Below, piece after piece: positions 11,128 to 21,864 of a DNA stretch of 64,000 nt; positions within the stretch are counted from its first letter, which is position 1, and each line of letters starts with the position of its first letter. A model generated the notes under the pieces. The model saw only the letters and a program-made list of their open reading frames with translations, ran no database searches and had not been told where the DNA came from. A program made the position numbers and the translations under genes. Origin of the DNA: Kalaharituber pfeilii (Eukaryota > Ascomycota > Pezizomycetes > Pezizales > Pezizaceae); contig WHUZ01000026.1 in assembly GCA_015179045.1 (NCBI GenBank), forward strand, positions 496,001-560,000, in the 5' to 3' direction.

Positions 11128-11639
11128 TTGTCGAGTAACCCATACTCATTCTAGCTCTTCCATTTAATTGAATATATGATTCATCCGTCCAAATGACTCC
11201 TCTCCACATCTCAATTGTCCAGTCAAGATGTGCCATAGCCCATGCCAATCTCCTAGCCGTTTTCTCAGCATCGAGAAATGGTTTACGTCGTGCAACTCTT
11301 CGAAAATAGCCCTCCATTTCAAATGCCTCCTTTAATAGTCGTTCGCACGCTTGCTATCTCTGTAACTTCTGAGAATGTCAGTGTGCGGCAGACAGAGTCT
11401 CGAGTAGCAACAGCTACTAGTTGATGTGGTTGTGGAGTAGTAATTTTTCGATGTCGTTCTCGCTGCTTACGTTTGCAATGGAGTATGAGGATTCGAGCAA
11501 CTGTGGTTCGGTGGAATCCCATCTGTTCGGCTATTTCCTCATAATTGCATCCAGCTCGATAGCGGAGAGTATGCATTTCAATGCGCTCTTCATGAGTTGC
11601 CTCATGCATCTTCAGCCCAGATCTTGCCGGCGGCTCCAT
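11128..11639 (-). pseudogene. Tc1/mariner-like transposase, truncated and frameshifted
   Basis: The N-terminal half (11639-11319) reads MEPPARSGLKMHEATHEERI, then RYRAGCNYEEIAEQMGFHRT, a homeodomain-like HTH. After a one-base frameshift near 11335, the second half continues FEMEGYFRRVARRKPFLDAE, then MWRGVIWTDESYIQLNGR, which gives the first catalytic Asp of the DDE/D triad. The protein stops where LINE endonuclease sequence begins, so the second Asp and the last acidic residue are lost. Full-length relatives are ~340 residues; about half remains. Confidence 0.75.
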
Positions 11640-11827
11640 GCTGTCGGTATATTTAATTAGATATCCTTACTGCATGAATCTCTACAATATCACGAGCACA
11701 TCTCTGAATTCTGAATTTGTAGCATACTCGAGTGCTGAATTGGACACATATCTTATTTAAATTCGGACTGGCTACTGCACGGCATGCAGCTTGCTTGCAG
11801 CGTGCAATAATTCATGGGGGTTATAGA

Positions 11828-11960
11828 TATATGCTCTATATCCGGCTGGGTACGCAAGAAAAGGTGGGGTAGACTTGTATAAGGTGAGGCTCGATCGAAG
11901 ATGCTTGGTCGTATATCCAGCTCATCCCAACTGCAGTTGCAGAGACGTAAGTACAGCACT
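11828..11960. repeat. Inverted-repeat arm 1
   Basis: The reverse complement closely matches 12413-12551, including TACGACCAAGCATCTTCGAT and CCCAGCCGGAT, with scattered substitutions and a small indel. The arms are separated by ~450 bp. Confidence 0.8.
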
Positions 11961-12412
11961 GTCGCAAACCTGGAGAGGACCTTGGCATTTCACATGTCCT
12001 GGTAAAGGAAGGCCAGAGGAGAGGGTACTAGAAGGTTCGGCGGGTTGAAGAACTGGGAGACTACCAAACGGGGAAGGGGGTACTTGGGAATTACGGGTAT
12101 ATCAAGAGGGCGCGGAGGAGGCCTTCTCTGTAGCATACAATCATCGTTACAAGGTTGGAGAAAGTCAGATCCATAGGCCTCGATCAATTCCAGCTATTTG
12201 CTTCTTCTTCCCTCTAGTCCACTTTACTCCTCTACAGCACACTAGAGTAGATGGTTCGTCTACTCAGAGCCCCCTTGAATTATTGCAGGCCACAGGAGAA
12301 CGTTGATTGGCTGTCGGCTACATTCATTCAATCTTCTTGGCCAGATGCATATATATTATCTTGCAGCGTACAATAATTTGGGGGGTTCCGAGTAGGGGAA
12401 CTATCTGCTCTA

Positions 12413-12551
12413 GTGTGCTGTACTTACGTCTCTGCAGCTGCAGTTGGGATGAGCTGCATATACGACCAAGCATCTTCGATCGAGCCTCACCTTCTCCGTA
12501 TACAAGACTACCCCACCTTTTCTGGCGTACCCAGCCGGATGTAGAGCATAT
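12413..12551. repeat. Inverted-repeat arm 2, next to the GGCT-like gene
   Basis: Partner of 11828-11960. It ends ~85 bp before the ATG of the GGCT-like ORF and so overlaps its probable promoter. Confidence 0.8.
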
Positions 12552-12635
12552 ATATAACTGCTCAATGGCCTTCAAATATTATTCAAGCCAGCACTCCCCA
12601 TCACAACCATCGAGCGCCACCACACCTTATATACA

Positions 12636-13130
12636 ATGTCGCAACTTACGAGCAACCCACCTCCGCCTTCTGCCTCCACCATCTACCACTTCGCGTATGG
12701 CTCGAACAATTCGCACAAGCAAATGAAGGACCGGTGCCCAGAATCGAAACACGTTGGCACCGGCTGCCTCCACGGCTTCAGCTGGAGTATTAGCGTCCGC
12801 GGCTACGCCAACATCTCCATCGGCCCGCCTCTTAATTCCAAAATCTACGGCACCATATGGATGCTCTCTCCCAGCGACGTGAAGAGACTTGATCGCAATG
12901 AAGGCGTTCTATTAACACCACCAAGCTATGTGAAAGTCACGCTGCCAGTGGAGCAGGTTTCGCCTCCTGCTACAAAGAAGGTGCCGTGTCTTGTGTACCT
13001 GGACCCGCGGCATGGAACTGGCACAGCACAAGACGACTACGTGAAAAGGATCAACAAAGGCCTAAAGGATGCGAAACTGCCGGAGGCCTGGGTGGAGGAG
13101 GTTATCAGGAAGTGGATTCCGAAGGAATGA
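12636..13130 (+). CDS. Gamma-glutamylcyclotransferase-like protein
   Basis: A single-exon ORF of 164 residues. TIYHFAYGSNNSHKQMKDRC is the glycine-loop signature (FAYGSN....M..R) of the GGCT/AIG2 fold, at residues ~21-40. GFSWSISVRGYANISIGPP and KIYGTIWMLSPSDVKRLDRN follow, with the likely catalytic Glu in RNEG (~residue 91). Members release 5-oxoproline from gamma-glutamyl peptides in glutathione turnover; the exact substrate here is unknown. Length is normal for the family. The ATG is preceded by ACACCTTATATACA, a possible TATA-like element. Confidence 0.85.
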   Translation: MSQLTSNPPPPSASTIYHFAYGSNNSHKQMKDRCPESKHVGTGCLHGFSWSISVRGYANISIGPPLNSKIYGTIWMLSPSDVKRLDRNEGVLLTPPSYVKVTLPVEQVSPPATKKVPCLVYLDPRHGTGTAQDDYVKRINKGLKDAKLPEAWVEEVIRKWIPKE

Positions 13131-13458
13131 ATGTGGTAGTAAGTGAGACGGTGGAGTCTAAGGAGGGACCTGGAGGGAGATACTCGCAAACTAAAGAGGG
13201 AGGATGACGTAATGCATTACCAAGTTCGATGCCATCGATTGGGCAATGATATAGGTAAGGGAGATACGGGATGCTAAAAGGAAAAAAAATAAAAAAAAAA
13301 AAAATTGGGAGCGGGTTGGGAGTTGATGTTTTACTCACGTTGATCTTGATGCTTTTAGTTTTGTTCTCTTGTCCAGGCTATCTCTCATTTTTGGCCTCCG
13401 CCTTGTTTGGCTCTATCTAGTTTTATACGTAGGATTCCGCAATGTTTGTTTTCTTTAA

Positions 13459-13509
<51 letters not shown>

Positions 13510-14139
13510 CTTTTTATTTTTTTTAAAAAAAAAAACAAATAAAATGACTTGTATCTCTCTCTATTAAGCTTTGATGTAACGCTCCCCGCATGGTGAAATC
13601 AGTTATGTACTGTATCTAGTAGAATATTTATCACTTATCACTGTGAGCTGGCTAAACCAGTGGACTTGCGATGCCTTGCCTGACCTACTGGACATCACAG
13701 TACCTAGCACTTTTTTCCCGTTATAGCAACGCTTTCGTTACAGAATATTAGGTGGCAAGGTTAGTCACGTGCTTGGCAGCTGGATTTAGAGATCTCAGAA
13801 CAGTGGCTTACAGAAAAGGTGTACTGTAGGTTTCCCGTGGAGGTGGCGACACAGCTAAGTGGCGCGATCTTGGCGAATACCAACCAAAAGGAATGGATGA
13901 ACCAACGAGCAGCATAAAGGGGCAAGCAGCCTCGAACCAGACTACTCCCGCAAGATGAGACTCTCATTCAAAGCCCTGTCGAAATTCAAGAGAAGTAGGC
14001 TTGCAGTGGAGACGCTGCAATGTACGCCAGTGTCCTTCTCTAAGCTGAACTTTTTACACCGCATACAGATCCTACTCTCAGGCCAGATAGAGATTTTGCA
14101 ACTTGACAAAGTGAAGCTTTTGCAGCCCAGTATTTCTAT
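13131..14139. other. Intergenic stretch with a long poly(T) tract
   Basis: No gene was recognised. Homopolymer runs are at 13280-13305 (A-rich) and 13461-13507 (47 T), followed by a short A run. No LINE tail adjoins the T tract. Confidence 0.5.
13461..13507. repeat. Poly(T) tract of 47 bases
   Basis: Uninterrupted T run as read. It may be the remnant of a minus-strand poly(A) tail or a replication-slippage tract. Confidence 0.7.
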
Positions 14140-14440
14140 ATATATATATATCATTGCCTGTATGCCGCCTCAAGGGCTATGACGGGATTATTACATAGGA
14201 AAATAAAAGGAGACTAAAAGATTAGTCGGAGAAAACAGAAAACTCGATGTCGGAACCGAAGCCTGCCTCGTTGTCCTCTCTTCGTTGCCTCGACCATCAT
14301 CTTTCTGCCCATCTCATCAGTTCTACCAGTGGGTGCGGATCGCACCCCTGGCCACCACGCTATAGCGGAGCCCTCCCTCTATGGGGGTAGTTCTCGGTCT
14401 CGTTTCCAACTGTTAGGGCTAAGATGGCCTTATATATTCG
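14140..14440 (-). mobile_element. Old LINE 3' end remnant, tail-A type
   Basis: GCCGCCTCAAGGGCTATGAC at 14163 is a diverged copy of the tail-A hairpin on the minus strand, next to a TATATA run where poly(T) would be. GTTCTACCAGTGGGTGCGG further on resembles the ORF2 3' region of the fragment at 18199. Boundaries are approximate. Confidence 0.5.
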
Positions 14441-15330
14441 AGTCGTTATATCGGATTCCGCCTTTGCATCTTGAGCCCCTTCATTAAGCCTCCGCTACCT
14501 TCCGAACCCACTGCCAACAACTACAGCCACCGAGCTGCAATCCATCCGGTACTAGGTCCACCTTACCATTTCCTTTCCCAGGTCTGCTGCCTGGACGGTT
14601 TGACCTACAACAAACTGAGGAATCCCAATACATTGGGCAACATAAGTTCAGTGAGCCCTATAACACTGGGAAATCGACGAGCCCTAGGCAGCAAAAGCGC
14701 GTACATGTGCATGGGCCCTTAGTCGCAGGGAAATTGCCTTTTTTTGCCGCGTTAGTTTGCGTTTGATTCGTTTACGCGCGACAGGGACCAAAACAATAGC
14801 AAAATGTCTACTGTATCTTGTGCTCTAGTAGCAGGGCTGCGTCTCAAAAACACAAAAGTCAAATATCTTGGCATGCTGACTTTCGTTTCAGGACGGGAGA
14901 CGGCCCTTGGCACTGTTTGCAGAGCGGCCGAGAACGCTGCACCCTCGACCTCATCCTCATCCTCAGTTCTTCCCGCCTGGCGCCGAATCCTCCCTCCATA
15001 CGCTAACGTATCGATATTCTGTTCGCATTAAAACACAGCATGATCCTGTCCGACTTGCAAACACCGTGTTCTCGCAATCCAACAAACACAGCGTTCCTCC
15101 CGTCTTCCTCCCCCCTTCACCTTTGCTGTTTAAACAAACGATCACTTGATAGCTCCCTATCGCTTGTCCTTTTCTATGACCCCCTCTCACTGTGTGGCCC
15201 CTTACTATATATCGCTTTTCCAACAACGTGGCCTCATCTTCCTAGGACAAAGGACCCTGGCCGCCCAGTTGAATTACCTAACATGACCCCCCCTGGCGGC
15301 GGCAGTCATGCACACTCCCAGAGTGAATGA
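14441..15330. other. Intergenic stretch upstream of the orphan ORF
   Basis: Several short frames are open but no domain was seen. 5' exons of the gene at 15469-16196 could lie here. Confidence 0.35.
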
Positions 15331-15468
15331 TATCTTCAAGACCTTCCCTGTCACCAAACAATCAATAAGCTTGAGGATGGCTTCATTCCTGGTAAAAACC
15401 TGTCAGCAGAAAGTCAGAAGCAGGGAATTCGGATTATGGATGCAGTAGCTTCGCTTTATGTTTTTCAG

Positions 15469-16196
15469 CCCCGAAGCAGGCCATTGCAGTCGCTGCTCAG
15501 ATCGATCACTATCAGACCGACCGGTCCAAAATGCGGCTCATAATTGCTGGCAACAGCAGCACTGGGCTCGAAAGTTGCGAACAGCATATAAGGAAGATTT
15601 GGAAATTGTTGCAGCTGATTTCCAACATCACTGAAAGTGAGCGTCAGAAGGTTGACAATCGGGAGGATGACGATAAAGAACGGATGACACCCCCTCGACC
15701 CGAGTCCTTACTGTCCAACCAAGAACGCCATATTATATCGCATCTCAAGATCTGTACTCTCCGTTTTAGCTTCAAGAAACTAGTGGCGAGATTCTCCAAG
15801 AGGTATAAGCGATTCGTTGAACTGAGACGCCGATATCTGTTGGCCCATAATCTTGGCTTGCCGAAAGATGTTATGATCATCTTCGAAAATATAATCGCTT
15901 CAATTGTAAAAATTGCTGTCCTACTGGGCCAAAGCATCGAAGCGGATAAAGAAGGCAAGCAAATAGACGACAGTCTATTCATTGACATTATTAAGTGGAT
16001 AAAGCACTTGAGCGATTCCTATCAAATGCTGGGGCAAAATGAAAATTTGCGTGTAGAGGAAGTTGGAAAATTTCTAAGTTCTCCGGATTTAAATGAAGGA
16101 GGTGAAAATACTCAAGGCCAAACTCATGAAATTTCAGTATTAGCTAACCAAACATACAGAGTTTCCATTGCACCGATATATCTCAAAACTTGTTAG
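15469..16196 (+). CDS. Hypothetical protein, 3' exon
   Basis: The frame is open from a TTTTTCAG acceptor at 15461-15468 to a TAG at 16194-16196. It reads PKQAIAVAAQIDHYQTDRSK, then MRLIIAGNSSTGLESCEQHI. The first ATG is 15531, giving 221 residues if used as the start. A GTAAAA donor at 15392 would splice the preceding frame (TINKLEDGFIP) onto it in phase across a 77-nt intron, so the real start is probably further upstream. The product is helical and charged with no signal peptide or recognised domain. The layout vaguely resembles N-terminal helical domains of fungal STAND proteins, which is speculation. Confidence 0.5.
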
Positions 16197-16483
16197 TCTC
16201 CACACGAGCGCAGAGGCCTTGATCAACTGGGCTCAATCACCGCGACTTCACAGAGCGTTGGAGTGAAGATCCTATAATCAAATTAATACTCTACAAAACC
16301 CCAGCCTCAGCAGAGGCTTTTTCCGCCACCAGCAAAAATCAAGGGTTTTGGATATAGGTGCGTAACTCTGTTTTCCTAGGGGAAAAATTGTGCCTAAGGT
16401 CCCCAATTTCGACTCTAGAATGGCCGATGAGGCTGTGAATCATTATTCCACTGCGATGGTCCCAGTACATTCAGATATGCTTA

Positions 16484-16651
16484 CAGTCGAACCTGTCATA
16501 TTGGATAAGGCTGGAACCGACGGGGCTTTATCCAATAAGACAAAATATCCAATAATCACCAATGCCTAATTGGCTCCGGCTGGCAAAGTTGATCCAATAA
16601 GACAGGTTATATTGTGCAATATGACAGGATCCAATATGAGAAGTTCGACTG
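16484..16651. mobile_element. MITE-1 copy 1, complete, TA target site
   Basis: A 168-bp element with TIRs CAGTCGAACCTGTCATATTG and, at the other end, CAATATGAGAAGTTCGACTG. TA dinucleotides flank it at 16482-16483 and 16652-16653. There is no coding capacity. TA duplications and CAG-starting TIRs fit a pogo/mariner-mobilised MITE. Other copies are at 17024, 19197 and, in part, 39942 and 41086. Confidence 0.85.
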
Positions 16652-16653
16652 TA

Positions 16654-17023
16654 GCGTTCCTTGCGAGGTCACAGGAAACAGGTGTTTTCACCAGCTGAGA
16701 CAGAGAATCACCAAACCAACACCATCAGACTGCATTGGCGGGATATTCCTCCATACACGACCTTGGGGTATCCAAGTTATGCTGCTTTCCTTGTTGGACG
16801 TTCATTTGGTGAGGTGCACTAGGTATGTTGACACAAACCTAGGATACAATGAGTAAATGTTTAACTTCTTCAATTATAGAACGAGATATGTATCGAGCAG
16901 AGTTGGAAGCTGTTCCCAAGTAATCTAGGGTTTCAAGGCAAACTACACCTACTAGCAAAAAAAAAAAACGAAGTCAGAGAAGTTCTGAAAAATGAAGTGG
17001 AAAACTCGAATCTAGAGTCGAAC
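16654..17023. other. Spacer between two MITE-1 copies
   Basis: No recognisable feature. Confidence 0.35.
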
Positions 17024-17262
17024 CTGTCGAACCTGTTACACTGGATAACGCCAGGACCCGCGGTTCCATCCAATAAGACAAAATATCCGATAATCCCACC
17101 GGCCCAATTCGCTGGGGCCGGCGAAGTTAAGCCAATACTACAGGCCATATTATGCAATATGGCAGGATCCAATATGAAAGGTGTGACTTTTTTTTTTTTT
17201 TTTTTTTTTAATCATTTATCGCATGCCGCCCTATGGGCTATGGCGATTAGGTGTGACTTTAC
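17024..17262. mobile_element. MITE-1 copy 2, interrupted
   Basis: The left TIR carries a doubled GTCGAACCT. The internal sequence parallels copy 1 (CCCAATTCGCTGGGGCCGGC). The right TIR (ATCCAATATGAAAGG) is interrupted by a hairpin-tail insertion at 17191-17248. Confidence 0.7.
17191..17248 (-). mobile_element. Hairpin-only retro-insert, tail A
   Basis: A 58-nt insert: T19 plus 39 nt of tail A (GCCGCCCTATGGGCTATGGC core). TSD AGGTGTGACTTT at 17179-17190 and 17249-17260. Nothing else of a LINE is present. Confidence 0.85.
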
Positions 17263-17360
17263 TAATAACGCAACCAGAAGGTGACACGGAAATGGCTACA
17301 ATCTATGGAGGTTCCCCAAGTTCGGGAGGCCTTCATCCTTTCATGACTCACTACAGGAAC

Positions 17361-17625
17361 GATGCAGACCTCCGGAGACCCCCCAAAAAGGGGGACAACG
17401 ACGCACTGATAGAATTGCTGGACTGGGTGGAACGCTAGGAGCACGGGATCGGGTTTATTTATCTCTGTTTCGTGGGGGGGAATGGACACATATTTAGTCT
17501 CTTCCTTTCTATTTTCTTCTTTCTTCTTTCTTTATTCTTATTTTCCTGTAACTAAACAAACACCTCGCCATAGCCCCTAGGGCGGCACGCGAGTAATGAT
17601 ATTGAATTTAAAAAAAAAAAAAAAA
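17361..17625 (+). mobile_element. LINE 3' fragment, tail-A type
   Basis: 265 bp encode the last ORF2 codons (DADLRRPPKKGDNDALIELL, then DWVER and a stop), a 3' UTR, tail A and poly(A). TSD TACAGGAAC at 17352-17360 and 17626-17634. Confidence 0.8.
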
Positions 17626-17634
17626 TACAGGAAC

Positions 17635-18198
17635 AATAGGTGAGAAACCATGTCAGACCGTGACAAAGGGTTACGAGAATAATGTGGCCGGGGTGGATGA
17701 CCTCACGTTTGTTCACTCCCAGTGCTGTGAGTGACATTACAACTACCAGCATGGATGTGGCAGTCAATGCTTTTGCGGAAAGGGGGGGGGGTAGACAAGC
17801 AAACATTAATTTCCTTTTGTGACTTCGTTTCTACAGATAGAATGTGTTAGCCACTCCTGCGCGAGTTCAGAGTCTTCGCGCAAAGGGGCTCGCCAGTGCA
17901 TGAATGAGGCTGCAAGCGAGTAATGATTAATCAATAATTAAACCCGACCCCCCCCCCCCCCTCAAAAAAAAAAAAAAAAAAAAAGAATTGCATATGTACC
18001 TTGACTTTATAGCACTTTGAGAAAGTCTCCTGGGTACTAGAATGTAGTAATATAATGTTTATATCAGTCCTGGCCCCGGCCGTTGCGATGATCGTGATAC
18101 TTAACTATTTTTACTACCATAAACACCAACTAGTTTGGCCGTCAGCCGCTGGAAATCCATTACTTGATATGGTATGGTGCATGCATGCAAACACTTGT
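17635..18198. other. Intergenic stretch with homopolymers
   Basis: G and C runs (about 17782-17791 and 17949-17961) and an A run after 17964. No gene. Confidence 0.4.
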
Positions 18199-18610
18199 TT
18201 TTTTTTTTTGTCATTACTCGCATACCGCCCAGGGGGCAACAGCGAGATTGAATACATAAGAGATAAAGAAAAAATTAGAACTGAAATTAAGTCCTGGTAT
18301 CCCTACCCATCCCATGAGTTCCGCCAGTGGGTCCGGGACCGGATATGTTCTGACGTTTCCTCTTCCTTTTCCATACCACTGACATTCTGGCCCATCCGCC
18401 TTGCCAATTTTTAAACTTCCAGGCCTCCAGGCTCTTTCCTCCAAGTAGGCCTCCCAGGGTGCGTACCAGGCTTCCCAACTGGCCGAAGTGGTTGATAGCT
18501 CAGCTTCAACCAGTTTATTTCCTCTGCCCGCCGCCTCTTTGCTATCAGTCTCAGGCCTGCCTCTGTTACTACCTCCGCTTAATAGGGAAGGACAGCTCCT
18601 AGGATGCAAG
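18199..18610 (-). mobile_element. LINE 3' fragment, tail-A type
   Basis: Poly(T) and a diverged tail A (ACCGCCCAGGGGGCAAC) start it on the left. On the minus strand KIGKADGPECQWYGK parallels IGKTDSPESRWCG of the element at 10177. Flanks GCAAACACTTGT and GCAAGTACTTGT suggest an imperfect target duplication. Confidence 0.65.
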
Positions 18611-18619
18611 TACTTGTAT

Positions 18620-19194
18620 ACCAGCATAAAATACTGGAAAGCCAGGGCGTGCCGGTGGGAGTATGAGCGAGGATATACTAGTAACAAGAGCTTTTGAATT
18701 GAATATTCAAATGGTAAATATAGGAAGTGCTATGACTACATTTCGGGTGTCCTCCATTAGCAGCATTTCAGCAGCCATACGTCTTGATATGCTTTCTGGA
18801 AGAGAAACAACTGTATCTGCACTCAGCCAATCCGAGTCTCTTACTACAGCTTCCTACAACACACAGATTACCCTCCTCCCTGGTGTTCCAGTATTTATGC
18901 TGGGTATACAAGTAAGATGATGTAAGCTATGGTATGGCCCAATATACCTATTATATATGAAGCAAAAGATATTAAAAAAAGAAAAACAAGAAAACAATGA
19001 GCTCAGTGTTTTACCTCCTTCAATTCTAGTGCGGTGCCCATTGTTCCTGCAATTTGAAAAAAAGCAACTAGCACCGCAACCTCATTAGCAGTGAATCCTT
19101 GATCGTTCAAAACAATTACCCCACTGTTTCCGTGTGCATGTTTGGAAACTTCATGGTAGAGTTTCCCAACACATTTTTCTGCCGTCCCTAAGGC
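18620..19194. other. Intergenic stretch
   Basis: No supported gene or repeat. Confidence 0.35.
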
Positions 19195-19219
19195 TACAGT
19201 TGAACCTCTCATATTGGAT

Positions 19220-19472
19220 GGCCCGGAGGAAGGAAGGACATAGTTAACCCCCCCAAAGACCAAGACAGAGACCCGCTCCAGCGTCTGGTGGAGATTCTAG
19301 ACGAAGGGTCAGATTAAGACGAGCGGGACCACATATTTCCTTTGTTTTTCTGTAGTTGTTTCTCTGATTACACCTAGTTAGCATAGTATAGCCGCATGTA
19401 CCTAGATCCTCGTCATAGCCCAAAGGGCGGCATACGAGTAATGATAAAAAAAAAAGAAAAAGAAAAAAAAAA
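19220..19472 (+). mobile_element. LINE 3' fragment, tail-A type
   Basis: Encodes the ORF2 end (DPLQRLVEILDEGSD and a stop), a 3' UTR and tail A (CTCGT..GCCCAAAGGGC..ACGAG) with an interrupted A tail. TSD TCTCATATTGGAT at 19207-19219 and 19473-19485. Confidence 0.8.
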
Positions 19473-19510
19473 TCTCATATTGGATCCTGTCATATTGGAT
19501 ACCCTGTCTT

Positions 19511-20918
19511 TTTTTTTTTTTTTTTTAATTTCATTGCTCGCATGCCGCCCTGGGGGCTATGGCGAGGTTAGATACATGAAAGGAAATAGAATGGATAACA
19601 TAAAGGTCTCTCCTCCGTCAACAATCGCGCCTGATAGTAAAGGAAATTAAATGAACAATGTAAGAGGAATTTCACTCCGCTGCCCAGTCTAGGATCTCCA
19701 CTAACTTGTTTCCCCTCCTTCTCCGCTTTCACCAGGTGTCTCAACTCCTCCTCCTCCTCCTAGAGTTTTCTTCCACGCCTCACACTCGTTCATGATGTGC
19801 GCAAAATTCTCATACGCCTTCCCGTACCACCTGCACTCCGGTGAATCGTCTTTGCCTATCTTATGCCTCCACTTGTCTCAGTCCCTTGTTCCCTATTATG
19901 CCTGCGAGGGTGGCTACTCTCCTCCTTGTTCCCAAGTGTTCCAACGGGCGGTATGACATCTGGAGTCTCTTCCTTTCTTCCGCTCTCCGCGTTCTGCCGT
20001 GTTGCCTCATGCCCGCCTCGGTAACCACCTCGTCCTGGTATTGTAGCGCCGTGCCGACCTTCGCCGCCATGTCTGCTTCCGTGTTGCCTTTTATTCCTCT
20101 GTGTGTCTTCACCCACAGGATCGCTATGTCTCTGTCTCCCCGGGATACTGTCAGGGTGACCCAACAAAGTATCAATGATAAGCGATGAGAGATGACGCAT
20201 GATAATCACGCCATTCATAGTTATGATGGTGAAGAGAGAGAAGCTTGTTAGTTAGCACTCAAATGTTAAATAGAATAATGCAAATAACCGACACGCTGGA
20301 CGCCTATATATAGAGGCCTCCACGGCCTCTATACAAAGGTCAAGTTCCAAGCGTTGTCCTAAGTTACACCTACACTTCGCTGCAATCGCAGACACCGTAA
20401 CAGATACCCTCTCCTCCCAGCGTTCTCTCACCATCCTCCCAGGTCCCTCTGGCGTTGGGTTCCCCTTGGCTATCCCTTGCAGCCTGTTTATCGTGACGCT
20501 GGAATCGGTGATTATCATTATCTCCCCGTCCTTCCTCATGGCTTCCCCCACTGCGATCATCTCCGCGTCGTTCACCGTGCACCGTGTCCCTAGGTATATT
20601 GAGGTATTCCTTCCTCCTCCCTGGTGGACTCCGGCGCCCGTTCTGTCTTCTATCCTGCTTCCGTCGGTGTATATCCCTGCCCATCCCTCGTCCTCCTCTT
20701 CTGCGATGATGGCTTCCCATTCCTCTGTGGACAGGTCTCGGGGATGTATGGGGTTGATGTGGAGGGGGAGGGGTGTGCGGTGCTCCAGCGACCCCCTCAT
20801 ATACCTCGTGTCCGGTTGCGGGTCCTTCAACGGTTCGCCTTTGAACCTCAGTGTTCTGGCCTCCACTCTCTCAGCCTCCCATTCGACAAATGTCTCCACT
20901 GATTCTAGGTTCGCTAGC
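19511..20918 (-). mobile_element. LINE 3' part with RNase H, tail-A type
   Basis: A 1408-bp insert with TSD ATACCCTGTCTT (19499-19510 and 20919-20930). The minus strand reads the thumb end (NLESVETFVEWEAERVEART), then RNase H: IYTDGSRIEDRTGAG (Asp 1), NDAEMIAVGEA (Glu), IIITDSSVTIN-like (Asp 2) and, after an insertion, AILWVKTHRGIKGNTEADMA with the last Asp. All four acidic residues are visible, but the domain is split by an LTR-like insert at 20164-20402. Confidence 0.8.
20164..20402 (-). mobile_element. LTR-like repeat, splits the LINE RNase H
   Basis: On the minus strand it begins TGTTACGGTGTCTGCG and shares AACTTAGGACAACGCTTGG with the repeats at 22726, 24002 and 40000. A TATATATA box lies inside. 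The 3' end is uncertain and no clear 5-bp duplication was found. Best read as a solo LTR of a diverged subfamily. Confidence 0.5.
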
Positions 20919-21204
20919 ATACCCTGTCTTATCACTGATCAACTATGCCGGCCCGAGCCAATTGCGCCTTGGTGAGTATTGGATATCTTGTCTTATTGGA
21001 TAAAACGCGCCTGTCCCAGCCTTATCCAATATAACCAGTTCGACTGTATAATTGAAGGAGCTAAACATATAATCATTGTATCCAAGGCTTGTATCAACAT
21101 ACTTACTGCACCTCTGGAGTTGAAATGGTTCTGAATACGCAATTTCTCATCCAGTGTAAGAGGACAGCGATAGTGTCTACTATCCTCAGAGTGACCGGAA
21201 GGGT

Positions 21205-21696
21205 TTTTTTTTTTTTTTTTTTTTTTTATTTTCACATAACCCCGCTTGCAGCTGTTCGCCATGGCAGGGTCCCTGGACCGAGGTCCTTATGGCTCGGAGA
21301 CAGGCACCTAAAAACAAACAACAACTCACTATATACACCGACATTCAAAAGGGAATAGAGGAAATAAAACCCATGAGACAACCCGCTATGCCGTCAAGTC
21401 CATTTCCTCCACCTCCCTCCCCTTCCCCTTTCTGTCCACCTTTGAATTTCTATCCCAGTCATACAGGCACGAATCGTACCACTTGCCTGACAACCTTACC
21501 TTCGCTGGTGTTTGGCTATCCGATTCCACCTCCCCCTCCAGGTAGATGACAACCGAGCTAGCCTTCTTTCCCTCCCTCCTCTCTTTCTTCACCAACCATC
21601 TTGCCGCAACAATCTTTCCCATCCATGGGTTCGCATTCTCCATCCAATCTCTTACTTTCCCGAGTTTCTTTGTCACCGCAATTCCATGTACTACGA
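21205..21696 (-). mobile_element. ORF1-only LINE derivative, tail B
   Basis: A 492-bp insert with TSD GACCGGAAGGGT (21193-21204 and 21697-21708). The minus strand encodes the ORF1 C-terminus (VVHGIAVTKKLGKVRDWME, then GKKASSVVIYLEGEVESD) and a stop. A 3' UTR and tail B with poly(A) follow directly. No ORF2 sequence is present. Confidence 0.75.
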
Positions 21697-21864
21697 GACC
21701 GGAAGGGTGAGAACTGGCAGAATACACACACAAGGCTTGTATTCACATGTTGAATAGCGAATGGGAACGTGGGTGCAAAGTGTAGTATTGGAGGAGTGCC
21801 GAAAAGATTGCTTATCCTAATTACAGAACAAACATGCTACTTTAATCTATATATTAACAAGGGA

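Larger units (their letters stand above)
11640..12635. other. Upstream region of the GGCT-like gene with inverted arms
   Basis: No ORF was recognised. The stretch contains two ~135-bp arms in inverted orientation (11828-11960 and 12413-12551). A shorter direct repeat (GCTTGCAGCGTGCAATAATT type) is at about 11791 and 12362. Confidence 0.5.
19197..21046. mobile_element. MITE-1 copy 3 carrying two LINE insertions
   Basis: The left TIR (CAGTTGAACCTCTCATATTG) begins after TA at 19195-19196. The right TIR (ATATAACCAGTTCGACTG) ends before TA at 21047-21048. Inside are a plus-strand LINE end (19220-19472) and a minus-strand LINE (19511-20918), each with its own TSD. The original MITE would be only ~165 bp. 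Confidence 0.75.

Noticed and set aside
13461..13507. Hairpin-tail retro-insert
   Set aside because: 47-T tract has no tail A or B next to it and no target duplication.
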